Shown here piece by piece: positions 27,892 through 38,227 of a DNA stretch of 64,000 nucleotides. Each line of letters opens with the position of its first letter. Position 1 is the stretch's first letter. Where the stretch lies: contig AP018318.1 of NCBI GenBank assembly GCA_003990705.1, positions 4,095,501 to 4,159,500 of the forward strand, given 5' to 3'. Source of the stretch: Nostoc sp. HK-01. GTDB taxonomy: Bacteria; Cyanobacteriota; Cyanobacteriia; Cyanobacteriales; Nostocaceae. Under the pieces are notes generated by a model that was not told where the DNA came from, made no database searches, and saw nothing but the letters and a program-made list of their open reading frames with translations. The position numbers and the translations under genes are program-made.

Positions 27892-28938
27892 ATGGCAAAT
27901 TTTAGGGATAAAGACAATGAGCCCTCTTGGTTAACTAGTGGCGCACCTTTGGCAGTAATTCTGGCAGCGGGACTCTACATCTTATATCAACTTTTACCAG
28001 TATTAGAACTAATAGCTATTGCAGCATTAATTGCTTTAGTTTTACGAACCCTATTACGCTTTTTACAGAAGCTGGTTAAATCACAGGATGTTGCTGTTCT
28101 GTTATTAATTGGATTGATAATTGGCTTTGGTGTATTGCTGACTACTGTAGTCATCCCTAATGTTACATTTCAGGTTCAAAATCTACTAACTACACTGCCA
28201 GCTTATCTCAATACATTGACAGGAGATGTTGAGCAATTGCGTCGCAGATTTACCTTTATTCCTGACATCTCCCTATCACTAATACAATTGCGGAACTTTA
28301 TCAATCAATTACTAAGCGGAGTACCAATTTTTTTGGGTCAAGCCTTCAACTTTACTCTGGAATTGGTAGCTACACTAATTTTAGCTCTGTATATGGCTTA
28401 CGACCCCAAATCTTTAGTAAATGGTATTTTACGGTTAATTCCTCGCCGACATCACCAAAGGTTTACACGAGTCCTCAAGGCTTGCCAAGTCAGACTCCGT
28501 GGTTGGATTTTTGGCACAGGAATTGCCATGATATTCCTCGGCGTAGGAGCCGCCTTAGGATTGTGGATTTTGGGAATTCCGTCAGCATTTGCCTTTGGCA
28601 TTATTGCAGGCTTATTCGAGATTATTCCTTATTTTGGTTCCATTGTTGGTACTTTTTTACCAGCCTTAGTAGCATTAAGCATTTCACCGATAAAGTTAGT
28701 ATTTGTTCTCATACTATTTTTAGTTATGAATCAGATAGATGCTCATATTGTTCAACCTTTAGTGATGGGGCAGCAAGTTAATATACATCCTGTGATGGTA
28801 ATTGTGACGTTTCTCGCTATGGGTAAGCTATTTGGACTTATTGGTGTATTGCTTGCAGTTCCAGCTGCCGCTGTCATTGTGACACTCATCGATGAGTTTG
28901 CGCTTAAGGAATCTGAACCGGAAGTACCTCCGGTATAA
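27892..28938 (+). CDS. AI-2E family membrane transporter (UPF0118)
   Basis: A 348-residue inner-membrane protein with about eight hydrophobic segments: APLAVILAAGLYILYQLLP and LELIAIAALIALVLRTLL at the N-terminus, then VAVLLLIGLIIGFGVLL, and a C-terminal bundle with GIIAGLFEIIPYFGSIVGTF, the conserved P-Y-F-G-S/P region of AI-2E permeases. The family exports varied small molecules or acts as Na+(Li+)/H+ antiporters; the AI-2 role applies to few members. Start taken at the ATG at 27892; a TTG at 27883 in frame is an alternative. Confidence 0.88.
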   Translation: MANFRDKDNEPSWLTSGAPLAVILAAGLYILYQLLPVLELIAIAALIALVLRTLLRFLQKLVKSQDVAVLLLIGLIIGFGVLLTTVVIPNVTFQVQNLLTTLPAYLNTLTGDVEQLRRRFTFIPDISLSLIQLRNFINQLLSGVPIFLGQAFNFTLELVATLILALYMAYDPKSLVNGILRLIPRRHHQRFTRVLKACQVRLRGWIFGTGIAMIFLGVGAALGLWILGIPSAFAFGIIAGLFEIIPYFGSIVGTFLPALVALSISPIKLVFVLILFLVMNQIDAHIVQPLVMGQQVNIHPVMVIVTFLAMGKLFGLIGVLLAVPAAAVIVTLIDEFALKESEPEVPPV

Positions 28939-28963
28939 GTCAAAATTAAACTTTATCTTTGAT

Positions 28964-29527
28964 TTATCGTCCAAAAATCGCCGCATCTATTGAATAAGCA
29001 CCAGGGCCTAAAACTGCGATCGCAATCAGCATGACGCAGTACATAAATGCTTTTTCCCAACTTGGCGGCTCACCTTTTCCTAAAGGGCCTTTATACTGAT
29101 CTTCGGGAATTAAATAAGGATCTGTAGCTACAAAAGGCTTACCTTGAATCAGATGTAACAATGTCGCAAACAACATCGAAGCCAGAATCGGCAAAGTTGC
29201 TAAAAGTGTGAGAAATCCCAGAATCAGGAAAAGCCCACCACCCAACATCGTCCATGCAGATATAAAGCAAAGAAATACGGGTGTACTGATAGACTCAGCC
29301 CATCGGCGAAGATGCAGTACTTTGGGGTAGCCGTGAATCAAAAACAAACCGCCAACGCTTACTCTCAGCAATAAAAGTGCTAATCCTAAGATTCCCCCAG
29401 GATAAGCATGAGCAACAGAACTCAAAAGATACGGGCCGAAAAATGGATAATTAACTAATCCAAAAGTAACTACTTTCGGTAGTATCCATACAGCAATCGC
29501 TACACCTAGCATGAATTGATAAATCAT
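28964..29527 (-). CDS. DoxX-like membrane protein
   Basis: A 187-residue protein with four predicted membrane segments, including FMLGVAIAVWILPKVVTFGL, LGLALLLLRVSVGGLFLIHG, AWTMLGGGLFLILGFLTLLA and YCVMLIAIAVLGPGAYSI. The LRVSVGGLFLIHGYPKVLH segment matches the DoxX/DoxD core. Family members take part in redox and sulfur or oxidative-stress processes in the membrane. It overlaps the upstream SMP-30 gene by four bases, so both are one transcription unit. Confidence 0.8.
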   Translation of the reverse strand: MIYQFMLGVAIAVWILPKVVTFGLVNYPFFGPYLLSSVAHAYPGGILGLALLLLRVSVGGLFLIHGYPKVLHLRRWAESISTPVFLCFISAWTMLGGGLFLILGFLTLLATLPILASMLFATLLHLIQGKPFVATDPYLIPEDQYKGPLGKGEPPSWEKAFMYCVMLIAIAVLGPGAYSIDAAIFGR

Positions 29528-30429
29528 AACTGCACACCACGGGTTTTCAGGTCGATAGCGTATAAAGATTTGCCTGCTGTGATAAATAAGCGATCGCGTT
29601 CCTTACCGCCAAAAGTTAGATTCGCACATACTTCCGGTACGAGAATTTTCCCTAAGCGAGTTCCATCGGCAGCGTATACCTGTACGCTATCTTCTGAACT
29701 GATAAAAACGTTGCCATATTCATCAACCCGAAATCCATCAGGTTGTCCTGGCTCAATGACTGCAAACACCCGCCCATTTTTCGCCCATCGGCCATCTACT
29801 ACATCATAGACGCGAATATGATGCGGCCCGTCAGGAATATTAAATGCAGCTGTATCTGAAACATACAGTAAACTTTCATCAGGACTAAACGCCAGCCCGT
29901 TAGGACGCACCATATCTGCCACTACAGGATAAATCTCACCTGTTGCTGGGTCGAAGCGATACACGTAACTTCCGGGTTGTTCTTGTTCGCCACCATACCC
30001 TTGATTTGGCTCGGTGATTCCATAAGGCGGATCGGTAAACCAAATTGTGCCGTCGCTTTTGACAACCAAATCATTGGGACTGTTGAGGCGTTTACCTTGG
30101 TAGCGATCGACTAAAACCTTCCATTCACCATTGTGTTCTTGTCGGATGATGGCACGCAGACCAGAAGAACACGCAACTATACGACCTTCCAAGTCTCGGT
30201 AATTACCACTCTGGTAATCAGATGGGGCGCGGAGAACGCTGATGTTCTCAGTCGGACTCCACCGCAGCAGACGATTACCATGAGCATCGCTCCATACAAC
30301 ACTATCGTTTTCATGGATATAAACAGGGCCTTCGCTGTGAACTGCACCGTTAGCCAGCTTTTGCACTGAAGCTTCTGAAGATACAATAACACGCAGGCGA
30401 TCGTCATAAATTTCAATGTCTTCAGCCAT
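29524..30429 (-). CDS. SMP-30/gluconolactonase family protein
   Basis: A 301-residue six-bladed beta-propeller lactonase-like protein. Features are the early metal-binding Glu in VHSEGPVYIHEND, LNSPNDLVVKSDGTIWFTDP (conserved Asn and Asp), MVRPNGLAFSPDESLLYVSD, and QPDGFRVDEYGNVFISS. The metal ligands Glu, Asn and Asp expected for gluconolactonases are present. Cytosolic, no signal peptide. Paired with the DoxX-like gene downstream and divergent from the GMC oxidoreductase; a sugar-acid oxidation/lactone hydrolysis route is plausible but unproven. Confidence 0.88.
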   Translation of the reverse strand: MAEDIEIYDDRLRVIVSSEASVQKLANGAVHSEGPVYIHENDSVVWSDAHGNRLLRWSPTENISVLRAPSDYQSGNYRDLEGRIVACSSGLRAIIRQEHNGEWKVLVDRYQGKRLNSPNDLVVKSDGTIWFTDPPYGITEPNQGYGGEQEQPGSYVYRFDPATGEIYPVVADMVRPNGLAFSPDESLLYVSDTAAFNIPDGPHHIRVYDVVDGRWAKNGRVFAVIEPGQPDGFRVDEYGNVFISSEDSVQVYAADGTRLGKILVPEVCANLTFGGKERDRLFITAGKSLYAIDLKTRGVQL

Positions 30430-30961
30430 ATAAATCTCCTGTTATCTAACTTGGTGGCTGGCAATAAATAGCAGGTTCAAGTAATTATTTTTTTAAAAAA
30501 TTATAATTTATCTAAATTTAATTATTATTTTATTGATTTCTCATTTCTTCAAACCATAGATATAGATTAGATTTTTATTTTAAAATTATACCGATTTAAA
30601 AAAAATAATGCAGCAAATACTTCATTTGTAGAGACGCGATTTATCGCGTCTTATGCAATTATTAATATAATAATTGGTGTGATAAATTATTTTATTTTTT
30701 ATATTTACATTCATTAGTTGCGTTCGTCGTATCGATAAAAAATGAAATTAAAATGAAAATTTTCCCTCTCTTCAGATAGAAACAAAGGCTAACCCATTAG
30801 GTCGAAGTAATATTGTAATTAAAGTTTTACCCTAAGTAGAGGAATCTATCTTTAGAGCTAGATAGCATTTCAAAAACTTAAAAACTAGCTCAAACTATTA
30901 CCAAATTACTTTGCAAAAAGAGTCAGAGTGAGATTTTTTCACTCATAATAACTATGAAATT
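30430..30961. promoter_or_regulatory. Divergent promoter region with small palindromic repeat
   Basis: 532 bp between two divergent genes, AT-rich. It contains the hairpin gacgcgat-tt-atcgcgtc at 30633-30650 within tagagacgcg, a sequence seen as a common small Nostoc repeat. No gene is visible. Both flanking genes presumably start transcription here, but I cannot place -10/-35 boxes with confidence. Confidence 0.45.
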
Positions 30962-32536
30962 ATGACGAACATTAGAGAACATTACGACATAATTATCATC
31001 GGTACAGGAGCAGGTGGTGGGACACTAGCTCACCGCCTTGCACCCACAGGCAAGAAGATTTTAGTTTTAGAAAGAGGCGACTTTTTGCCGAGAGAGAAAG
31101 CGAATTGGAATCCACAAGAAGTTTATCAAAAACATCGCTATCACACTGATGAAGAATGGTATGACAAAGAAGGCAAAGCCTTTAAACCCCAAACAGGTTA
31201 TTGGGTCGGCGGCAATACTAAACTTTACGGTGCAGCCTTAGTGCGATTGCGGGAGCGAGATTTTGAAAAGGTAATTCATAAAGACGGGATTTCTCCAGAA
31301 TGGCCTTTGAAATATCAAGATTTTGAGCCGTACTACACCCAGGCAGAAAAGTTGTATGATGTGCATGGTCAGGCAGGAGAAGACCCCACCGAACCGCCTC
31401 GTAATGAAGCATATCCTTATCCGCCAGTGAGCCATGAGCCGGATATGCAGGCTCTTGTTGATGGTATCCGCGAACTGGGATATTATCCATTTCACCTACC
31501 ACTAGCATTAAAGCTCAATGAAAGCGATCGCACCAAGAGTCCCTGCATTCGCTGCGATACCTTTGACGGATATCCTTGCCTAGTTCACGCAAAAGCTGAT
31601 GCTGATGTCAACGCCATTCGTCCTACGCGCGAAAAGTACGCTAATTTCACCCTCAAAACTCATGCCAAAGTCTTGCGGCTGCATACTAACGAGTCTGGAC
31701 GAGAGGTAACGAAGGTAGAAACTGAAATTGCTGGAGAAAAGCATTGGTTTACAGGCGATATTGTGGTGGTTGCCTGTGGTTCTGTCAACTCAGCGGCTTT
31801 ACTATTACGCTCTGCTAACGATAAACATCCTAATGGATTGGCAAACAGTTCCGACCAAGTAGGGCGGAATTTCATGAGACAGTCGGAAACCGCGATCGTT
31901 TCCATACATTTAGACGTAAATCACGCCAACTTTCAAAAAACCATCGCCGTCAACGATTTTTATTGGGGAGAACCTGATTTTCCTTATCCGATGGGTATGG
32001 TGCAGAATACGGGCAATGTTCTAGCCGATATGATTCCCGCAGAAGCACCGCCATTAATGGCTCCATTTGTGAAACTGATTCCTCATTATGAGCGACATTT
32101 GTTAGCCGAAAGGTCAGTAGGTTGGTGGTTGCAAACAGAAGATTTACCAGACCCGAATAATCGGATTCGCGTAGTAGGTGACAAGATTCACGTTGACTAT
32201 ACACCTAATAATATTGAAGCAAGCGATCACTTAATCCACCGTTGGACATCTGTACTTAAATCAATTCCGCGTTCTGCTAAACACGTCCTACCATTTAGCA
32301 TTTATCCCCGCACTCACATACCAGAGCAAGCAGTAGCCCATCAATGCGGTAGTTGTCGATTTGGCACAGATCCCAAAACCTCAGTCCTCGATCTCAATTG
32401 CCGTACCCATGATGTAGATAATCTTTATGTTGTAGATAGTAGTTTCTTTCCTTCAAATTCTGGTGTTAACCCGACATTAACGATTATGGCTAATGCCTTA
32501 CGCGTAGGCGATCGCATCGCTGAACAATTGAAGTAA
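30962..32536 (+). CDS. GMC-family FAD oxidoreductase
   Basis: A 524-residue flavoprotein. The FAD-binding Rossmann motif GTGAGGGTLAHRLAPTGK is near residues 14-31, with the acidic end VLERGDFL. The substrate domain has GYWVGGNTKLYGAALVRLR. The C-terminal catalytic region has HQCGSCRFGTDP and LYVVDSSFFPSNSGVNPTLT, the GMC/choline-dehydrogenase signature. It oxidises an alcohol, sugar or polyol to aldehyde, ketone or lactone. With the SMP-30 gene divergent next to it, a sugar oxidase-lactonase pair is conceivable. No signal peptide. The glycine-zipper gene follows 48 bp downstream. Confidence 0.9.
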   Translation: MTNIREHYDIIIIGTGAGGGTLAHRLAPTGKKILVLERGDFLPREKANWNPQEVYQKHRYHTDEEWYDKEGKAFKPQTGYWVGGNTKLYGAALVRLRERDFEKVIHKDGISPEWPLKYQDFEPYYTQAEKLYDVHGQAGEDPTEPPRNEAYPYPPVSHEPDMQALVDGIRELGYYPFHLPLALKLNESDRTKSPCIRCDTFDGYPCLVHAKADADVNAIRPTREKYANFTLKTHAKVLRLHTNESGREVTKVETEIAGEKHWFTGDIVVVACGSVNSAALLLRSANDKHPNGLANSSDQVGRNFMRQSETAIVSIHLDVNHANFQKTIAVNDFYWGEPDFPYPMGMVQNTGNVLADMIPAEAPPLMAPFVKLIPHYERHLLAERSVGWWLQTEDLPDPNNRIRVVGDKIHVDYTPNNIEASDHLIHRWTSVLKSIPRSAKHVLPFSIYPRTHIPEQAVAHQCGSCRFGTDPKTSVLDLNCRTHDVDNLYVVDSSFFPSNSGVNPTLTIMANALRVGDRIAEQLK

Positions 32537-32584
32537 AAGCATCAGATAAAACTTTTACAACTTAATTTTGAGTATAGAAAAATT

Positions 32585-32947
32585 ATGAATGATAAACAGA
32601 CTAATTTAGAAACACAAAATCAAACCGCCTCTGAAACATCCTCTAATACTCATCCTGTTGCAACAGGATTGGGAGCAGCAGGAGGCGGGATTGCTGGAGC
32701 AGCACTAGGTCGCTCAATTGGTGGTAAGGTAGGTGCTGCGATTGGTAGCGTTGCAGGAGCAATTACTGGAGGAGTTGTAGGCAATAAGTTAGCAGAGTAC
32801 GCCGGAGAATTTGTTGAGGAACTTCAGCCAAGTATTAGCTTAGGATTAGGAGCTGATCACAAACCAATTGAATTACCTCGTCATTACAATTGGGAAGAAT
32901 TACAAGCACTATCAAAGCCCCAAACTGGAGAAATTCAACAGCTATGA
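32585..32947 (+). CDS. Glycine-zipper small protein
   Basis: A 120-residue protein with a Gly/Ala-rich central zipper (GLGAAGGGIAGAALGRSIGG, then KVGAAIGSVAGAITGGVVGN) and a polar Gln/Thr-rich N-terminus. The zipper predicts membrane-associated helices, as in stress-induced glycine-zipper proteins. The C-terminal LPRHYNWEELQALSKPQTGE is a soluble tail. It follows the GMC gene by 48 bp and may be co-transcribed. Function unknown. Confidence 0.75.
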   Translation: MNDKQTNLETQNQTASETSSNTHPVATGLGAAGGGIAGAALGRSIGGKVGAAIGSVAGAITGGVVGNKLAEYAGEFVEELQPSISLGLGADHKPIELPRHYNWEELQALSKPQTGEIQQL

Positions 32948-33135
32948 TTTATGGTTCATTGATTCGTCTGATGAGCAAGCGAATGGTATCTTAATATTTT
33001 GTTGACGAATTAGCTATAAGGCTGATAACTGTAGTACTAAAAATATGATTTCATCAAGAATATTAGATATCCAAGTCATAGATTTATTAGCACAAGAAGT
33101 TGAATGTTTAGGGAGCTTGGTTGACACAGATGAGC

Positions 33136-34564
33136 CAGGGTAAACTCATCTAATTCGGTATAATTTAAGCTTGAAAAATTAATTAAGATAAGAGTAAACA
33201 AAGATGTAAAAAACGCACTTGACTCAAGAGCAAGATCAATGAGATGACTTCAATGCTGTTGTGGAAAATTGCAGGAGTCAAGTTGATGTCACAAGGCTTT
33301 GAAAGTAAATCGGCTGATGCACTTCAAAATTCGCGTGGTCAGCGAAAGTCCAAAGAAATAGCAGACATCGGCAGTATTCAACAAAGTCTAGTGGAGCATT
33401 TTGGGGATATCAAAGATCCGAGAGTAGAGAGAACCAAAAAACATCAACTCCAAGACATCTTAGTAATTGCAGTTCTGGCAATCATTGCCGGAGCGCAAGG
33501 GTGGGAAGACATCGAAAATTATGGCATCAGCAAGCAACAATGGTTAGAAGAGTTTTTGGCGTTACCAAACGGTATTCCATCGGATGACACCTTTCGACGG
33601 GTATTTGAATTCATCGACCCAGAAGCATTAAATCGATGTTTTCTGCAATGGGTGGAAACCCTGGTGGGTTCGATGGGAGGAGAGATTATCCCCATAGATG
33701 GAAAGACAATTAGGGGTTCCTATGACCGCAATCAGGGTCAATCAGCACTTCACGTCATTAGTGCCTGGGCAAGTGAACAACGTTTGGTATTGGCACAAGT
33801 GAAAGTCGAAGATAAATCCAATGAAATTACGGCGATTCCGGCATTATTGGAATTACTAGATATCACAGGCGCTATCATTACTATTGATGCAATGGGGACA
33901 CAAACCGAAATTGCCAAACAGATTGTTGCTAAGAAAGCTGATTATGTCCTAGCACTCAAAGCTAATCATCCCACTCTCCACTCTCAAGTCCAACAATGGT
34001 TTGAAACACACAAAGCCAACAATTTCCGAGGCGTTGATGTTAGTTATGACAAACGGATTGAGAAAGCTCATCATCGTCGGGAAATTCGTGAAGTTTGGAG
34101 TGTACCCGTAAGTGCGATTGGTCAGCTTTATCAACCCAAGGTTTGGGCAGGGTTGCAAAGCCTAGTAATGGTTGTGCGCGTCCGTCATCTTTGGAACCAG
34201 ACTACTCGTGAAGTTCAGTTTTATCTGACTTCTTTACACAGCGATGCTCAATTCATTGGTCGAGCTATCCGCAAACACTGGGGCATTGAAAACGAGGCTC
34301 ACTGGACTCTCGACTGTACTTTTTCCGAAGATGCTTGTCGTATTCGTTCTTTTCACAGTCCCGAGAATTTTGCTCTTTTAAGACGCTTTGCTCTCAATGC
34401 CCTTAACTGCGAAAAAACCTACAAACGTAGTCTTCGTCAAAAAATGAAACGCACCGCTATGGATAACAATTATATGATTCGGGTGCTCAGTTGTTGTTTC
34501 ATTGACAATACATTAGGTTCTTCTAATTGCTTGTGTCAAGCCTAATTGAGACGCTCTTACCCTG
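33136..34564 (+). mobile_element. ISAs1-family insertion sequence
   Basis: 1429 bp. Ends are cagggtaa... (left) and ...ttaccctg (right), matching inverted repeats of the ISAs1 type. It is flanked by the 10-base duplication acagatgagc at 33126-33135 and 34565-34574. It carries one intact transposase gene in the xisF direction. The IS is complete. Confidence 0.92.
33244..34545 (+). CDS. ISAs1-family transposase
   Basis: A 433-residue DDE transposase. The N-terminal associated domain reads SLVEHFGDIKDPRVERTKKH and ILVIAVLAIIAGAQGWEDIE. Catalytic Asp regions are IIPIDGKTIRGSYD and IITIDAMGTQTEIAKQI; the Glu region is HWGIENEAHWTLDCTFSEDA. The start may be a later Met (MSQGFESKSA), giving about 419 residues. 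Full length with good ends; likely functional. Confidence 0.92.
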   Translation: MTSMLLWKIAGVKLMSQGFESKSADALQNSRGQRKSKEIADIGSIQQSLVEHFGDIKDPRVERTKKHQLQDILVIAVLAIIAGAQGWEDIENYGISKQQWLEEFLALPNGIPSDDTFRRVFEFIDPEALNRCFLQWVETLVGSMGGEIIPIDGKTIRGSYDRNQGQSALHVISAWASEQRLVLAQVKVEDKSNEITAIPALLELLDITGAIITIDAMGTQTEIAKQIVAKKADYVLALKANHPTLHSQVQQWFETHKANNFRGVDVSYDKRIEKAHHRREIREVWSVPVSAIGQLYQPKVWAGLQSLVMVVRVRHLWNQTTREVQFYLTSLHSDAQFIGRAIRKHWGIENEAHWTLDCTFSEDACRIRSFHSPENFALLRRFALNALNCEKTYKRSLRQKMKRTAMDNNYMIRVLSCCFIDNTLGSSNCLCQA

Positions 34565-35049
34565 ACAGATGAGCCAGTTCTGGTAGAAAAATCTCCAGAA
34601 GTAAAAAGATTGCTTGCATCGCTGAATACATTGGAAAAATTACCACCAAATTCAACAATCGAACAAATACAAAATGACCTCAAAGAACAAATTGCGATCG
34701 CGCTTGGAACACAAAATAATGCAGCTAAAGAATCACTAATTGCTAAGGAACGAATTATACAAGTTTTTTCTAATAAAAGTTACTGGCAAGGGTTGAAAGG
34801 TCAAGATAAACGATTATAGCTGTAGCCAAATTAGTTAGGACGCGGCTTGTTTGAGAACAGTTTCCATTGCATCACGTAAATTATCAGATTGAGGTAACAG
34901 CTAATACCAATTCACGAAAAAAATGATAAAGATAGTAAAGGAAGAAATATGAGCAGAAGTTCATGGCAGGAGTCAGCAAAGTAAAAATAAAAGAGTCAGC
35001 CGAGGAATTACATAAGCTGTTGAGAAAACAGAAAACAGCATTACTCATA

Positions 35050-36405
35050 TCTTGCACCAAACGTAGATCCCCGTAAAAAACTAATAATCAGTCCAAAACT
35101 ATAACAACAGTCAAATCAAAATGGATAAGTATATCCAGTTATAAATAAAACTGTTTTACCGTAATATTACATAACTAGCAGATTACTACGTCGGCGGTTA
35201 TTTTTTCACCCAAAACATGGAGATGTTTGCATTTGAATCTCAAAACATGAGAGAAAAGGCGTGAAATGTCGAAATGTTATAACGCACTCGTCAATGCTTG
35301 CCCACGCCCAAGAACTAGTTTACAGCCTCAAAGAATTGATGCCGACGCAGTACCAAAAAGATAACCTAGAAGCGATGCTGGGGTTATTTTTAGAGGCACA
35401 AGGACATCCATTGCCCGAACACAGTCAAACAAAATCCCCAAGTGCAATCAGCCGATTTTTAAATATCAATCCTTGGTCAACTAGGGAGATGATTCGTATT
35501 ATTCGCTCCGCCTCATTACAAACAGTTCTCAATGTATTAGCATCATCTGGTAAAGGAAGAAAACCATTTTTACAAGTAATAATTGACCTCACAACTTTGG
35601 AGAAACGAGGCAAATTTAAAGAGTTTGGTGATTTAATCAGAGTCTACAATGGTAAACGTGGTTTGCATTTGGTCGTAGTTTATTTAGTAATTGGAAAATG
35701 CCGTATTCCTTGGAATTTTCGGGTTTGGAGAGGTAAGGGAACGCCTTCCCCAGCCCAGCTTGGATTGAAACTTGTTAAACGTTTACCAAAACTCTTAACC
35801 CAACGCTTTGAAACTATTATTTTAGCTGATACAGCCTTTGGCAGTATAGAATTTCTTGAGGGTGTACGTCGTCTGAAATATCATGCTATTACTGGTGTAG
35901 CTATTAGCCGCAAGTTAGCTGATGGGAGACTTTTAAGACATTTACATAAAACTTGGGCAACAGGTTTATCTATTTGGTTTAAAGTTTCCTGTTACTGTTT
36001 CTTGGTATTACTTGAAACGTGATAACGGCAAACTAGAAAAACGTTTTGTTTTGTCTACTCGTCCAATTAAAGCTTCTACTCTTAAGTGGTGGGGGAAGCG
36101 TCGATGGCAGATTGAGGGATGGTTCAAAACTGCAAAGCATCGTTTTGGCTTACATCGCTTTGGGCAAGGAACTCTTCTTGGAATGTATCGCTGGCTGATT
36201 CTTTCTCTGACTGCCTTCCTGATTGCTCACTGGACTCATCTCTATATTCAACCTGGATCACCACCTGACTGGGGACAAGCTGCACAAACTGCTCTCGAAT
36301 CTATTTTCCCACATATAGTTGTGTATCTTCTTTTACTTGACATTGAACGCCTTGCTCATCTTGCACTTAGTTGTGGTTTTGACATTCAGATTTCCAGGTG
36401 CAAGA
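35050..36405 (+). mobile_element. IS4-like insertion sequence (innermost)
   Basis: Short inverted ends tcttgcacc (35050-35058) and ggtgcaaga (36397-36405). About 1356 bp. I could not fix a target duplication, so the exact ends may be off by a few bases. It carries a transposase with a frameshift. It interrupts the inner IS630 gene 30 codons from its start. Confidence 0.7.
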
Positions 36406-36410
36406 AGTGA
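35261..36410 (+). pseudogene. IS4-like transposase with frameshift
   Basis: Two overlapping frames make one transposase. The first (35261-36022) has SRFLNINPWSTREMIRIIRS, FLQVIIDLTTLEKRGKFKEF (first Asp) and FETIILADTAFGSIEFLEG (second Asp). After a one-base shift near 35985 the protein should continue KFPVTVSWYYLKRDNGKLE and then RRWQIEGWFKTAKHRFGL, with the R-x3-E-x6-K signature. The shift removes the catalytic Glu from the first frame, so the copy is probably inactive. Confidence 0.85.
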
Positions 36411-37392
36411 GATTAGGTAAAGAACGGATTCAAGCTTTGTATTTACTGAAGATAGGGCAGGTAAAGACAATACAAGATTTGGCGGTGGTGTTGGGAAGAG
36501 GGAGTGCGACAGTACAAAGGTGGTTAAAGGCTTATGCAGAGTCGGGAATCACCAGTCTGGTATCAAGAAAAAAGGGTTCAGGGCGGCCACCAATCATTAA
36601 CACGGAGGTAAAAGAGGAACTTTTAAAAGAACTGGATGACCCGCAGGGATTTAAAAGTTATGAAGAAATCCGAACATGGTTAAAAGCGGTAGAGGGTATA
36701 GAAGCTTTATACAAGGTAGTACATGACACGGTGCGTTATCGAATGAAAGCGAAGCTAAAAGTGCCGCGAGCAGTAGGGATAAAACACAACCCCCAAGCAG
36801 AATCAGAGTTTAAAAAAAACTCCCCCAATACTTAGAAGTAATTAAAAAACACATTATTGCACCGATAGATAAAAACAGAAGAATTAGGTACTGGTGTGAG
36901 GATGAAAGCCGTGTGGGGTTGAAAACTGAAGCCGGCAGATTAATTACCACAAAAGGTACCAAGCCTATTGGCATCATGCAATGGAAGCGAGATAATTTTT
37001 ATTTATATGGATTAGTAGAACCATTAACTGGAGATTACTTTATCTGGGAATTCTCTCATTTAAACGCAGCTTGTTTTCAGATTTTTTTAGAAAAGTTTTC
37101 TGCAACTTATCCCCAAGATATACACATTATTCAGTTAGACAATGGTGCTTTTCATTTTAGCCAACATCTTCAGATACCAGAGAATATAATTTTATTATTC
37201 CAACCTCCACATACGCCTCAAGTTAATCCAATTGAGCGATTATGGGAGGAAGTTAAAAGACATTTAGCATGGGAGAGCTTTGGAGCGTTAGATGAATTAA
37301 GGGAATTTATCTGGAAGCGTTTGGAAAAATTAAACACATCAATTGTTGCTTCTATTACAGGTTGGGATTTTATTCTTGATGCTTTATTTGCA

Positions 37393-38227
37393 TCAAATTT
37401 TTCGTGAATTGGTATTACGAACCTTACTCTTCAAAGTTGCCCAACACTTTTCAATACGATTGAGGTCTGGCGAGTAGGGTGGCAGATAGATTAACTGACA
37501 GCCTGCGGCTTCAATTAATTGAGCAATCCGACCGCCACGATGAAAAGTGGCATTATCGACAATCACCCACTGGCCTGAACACAACACCGGAATCAAGCAA
37601 TTTTCTAACCAAGTCTCAAATACATTACGGTTACAAGCCCCCTCCACAGTAAATGGCGCAATCAGTTTTCCTTGTCGATACCCAGCAATCATATTAATTC
37701 GACCCTGCCGTCGACCTGATTTGAGGTCATAGAATCGCTCCCCCATTGGAGAGTATCCGTAACCGTAGTTGTCGCGTTCATCCATGCCAGACTCATCAAC
37801 ATAGACTAGATGCGATGCTTTTGGGTTTTCCAATTGTGCTAAGAACGCTGCCTGTTTGGCTTCGTCTCGTTGACTATATCCGTAAGTTTTTTTTTACGCG
37901 AATGCCCTATCTTTCCTAATGCCCTGGAAATCGTGCGTTGGCTAATCTCCCCACCCCACAACTGTGCCATTTCACTCTGGGTTTTATCCTATACTGTTTC
38001 ACAAAGGTACGAAACTTTTCCCAATCCTTGATTTTGCCGCTCTGCTGAGATGCTTTTCTCTGTTTGGATTTGACATCACCTGTTTCGGCTTTACGCTGAA
38101 ACCACAAGTTAATTGTGTTGCGACTGATATTGAACAGAAGGCTTGCCTCACACTTTTTGAGTCCATCTAATTCAATCGCTTGCATAACTTTTTGCCGGAA
38201 ATCGTCACTATAAGCTTTTGCCATTGG
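37393..38227 (-). pseudogene. Outer IS630 transposase, frameshifted and truncated
   Basis: The HTH half (from 38227) reads MAKAYSDDFRQKVMQAIELD and ISRNTINLWFQRKAETGDV. It is followed by a shifted frame and a T/A-rich run near 37890, then the DDE half: ASHLVYVDESGMDERDNYGY, GQWVIVDNATFHRG, and YLPPYSPDLNRIEKCWATLK. The inner IS cuts the C-terminus; its tail (DNLRDAMETVLKQAAS and stop) is still readable near 34848-34895. Inactive. Confidence 0.85.

Larger units (their letters stand above)
34963..37407 (+). pseudogene. Inner IS630 transposase, split by IS4-like insertion
   Basis: The start at 34963 reads MAGVSKVKIKESAEELHKLL and is cut near 35050 by the IS4-like element. It resumes at 36406 with the HTH part (KERIQALYLLKIGQVKTIQD, RGSATVQRWLKAYAESGI). 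At an A8 run (36812-36819) the frame shifts, then the DDE part follows: WCEDESRVGLKTEAGR, HIIQLDNGAFHFSQ, and PPHTPQVNPIERLWEEVKRH. IS630-type genes often use a frameshift between the two halves, so the A8 step may be programmed. The IS4-like insertion is what disables the gene. Confidence 0.85.
34904..37415 (+). mobile_element. IS630-type element (inner), inserted in the outer IS630
   Basis: Inverted ends ataccaattcacgaaaaa (left) and the complement ending gaattggtat (right), flanked by TA at 34902-34903 and 37416-37417. Its own 5' region is interrupted by an IS4-like copy (35050-36405). Without that insertion it is about 1.15 kb, standard for IS630. Confidence 0.88.
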
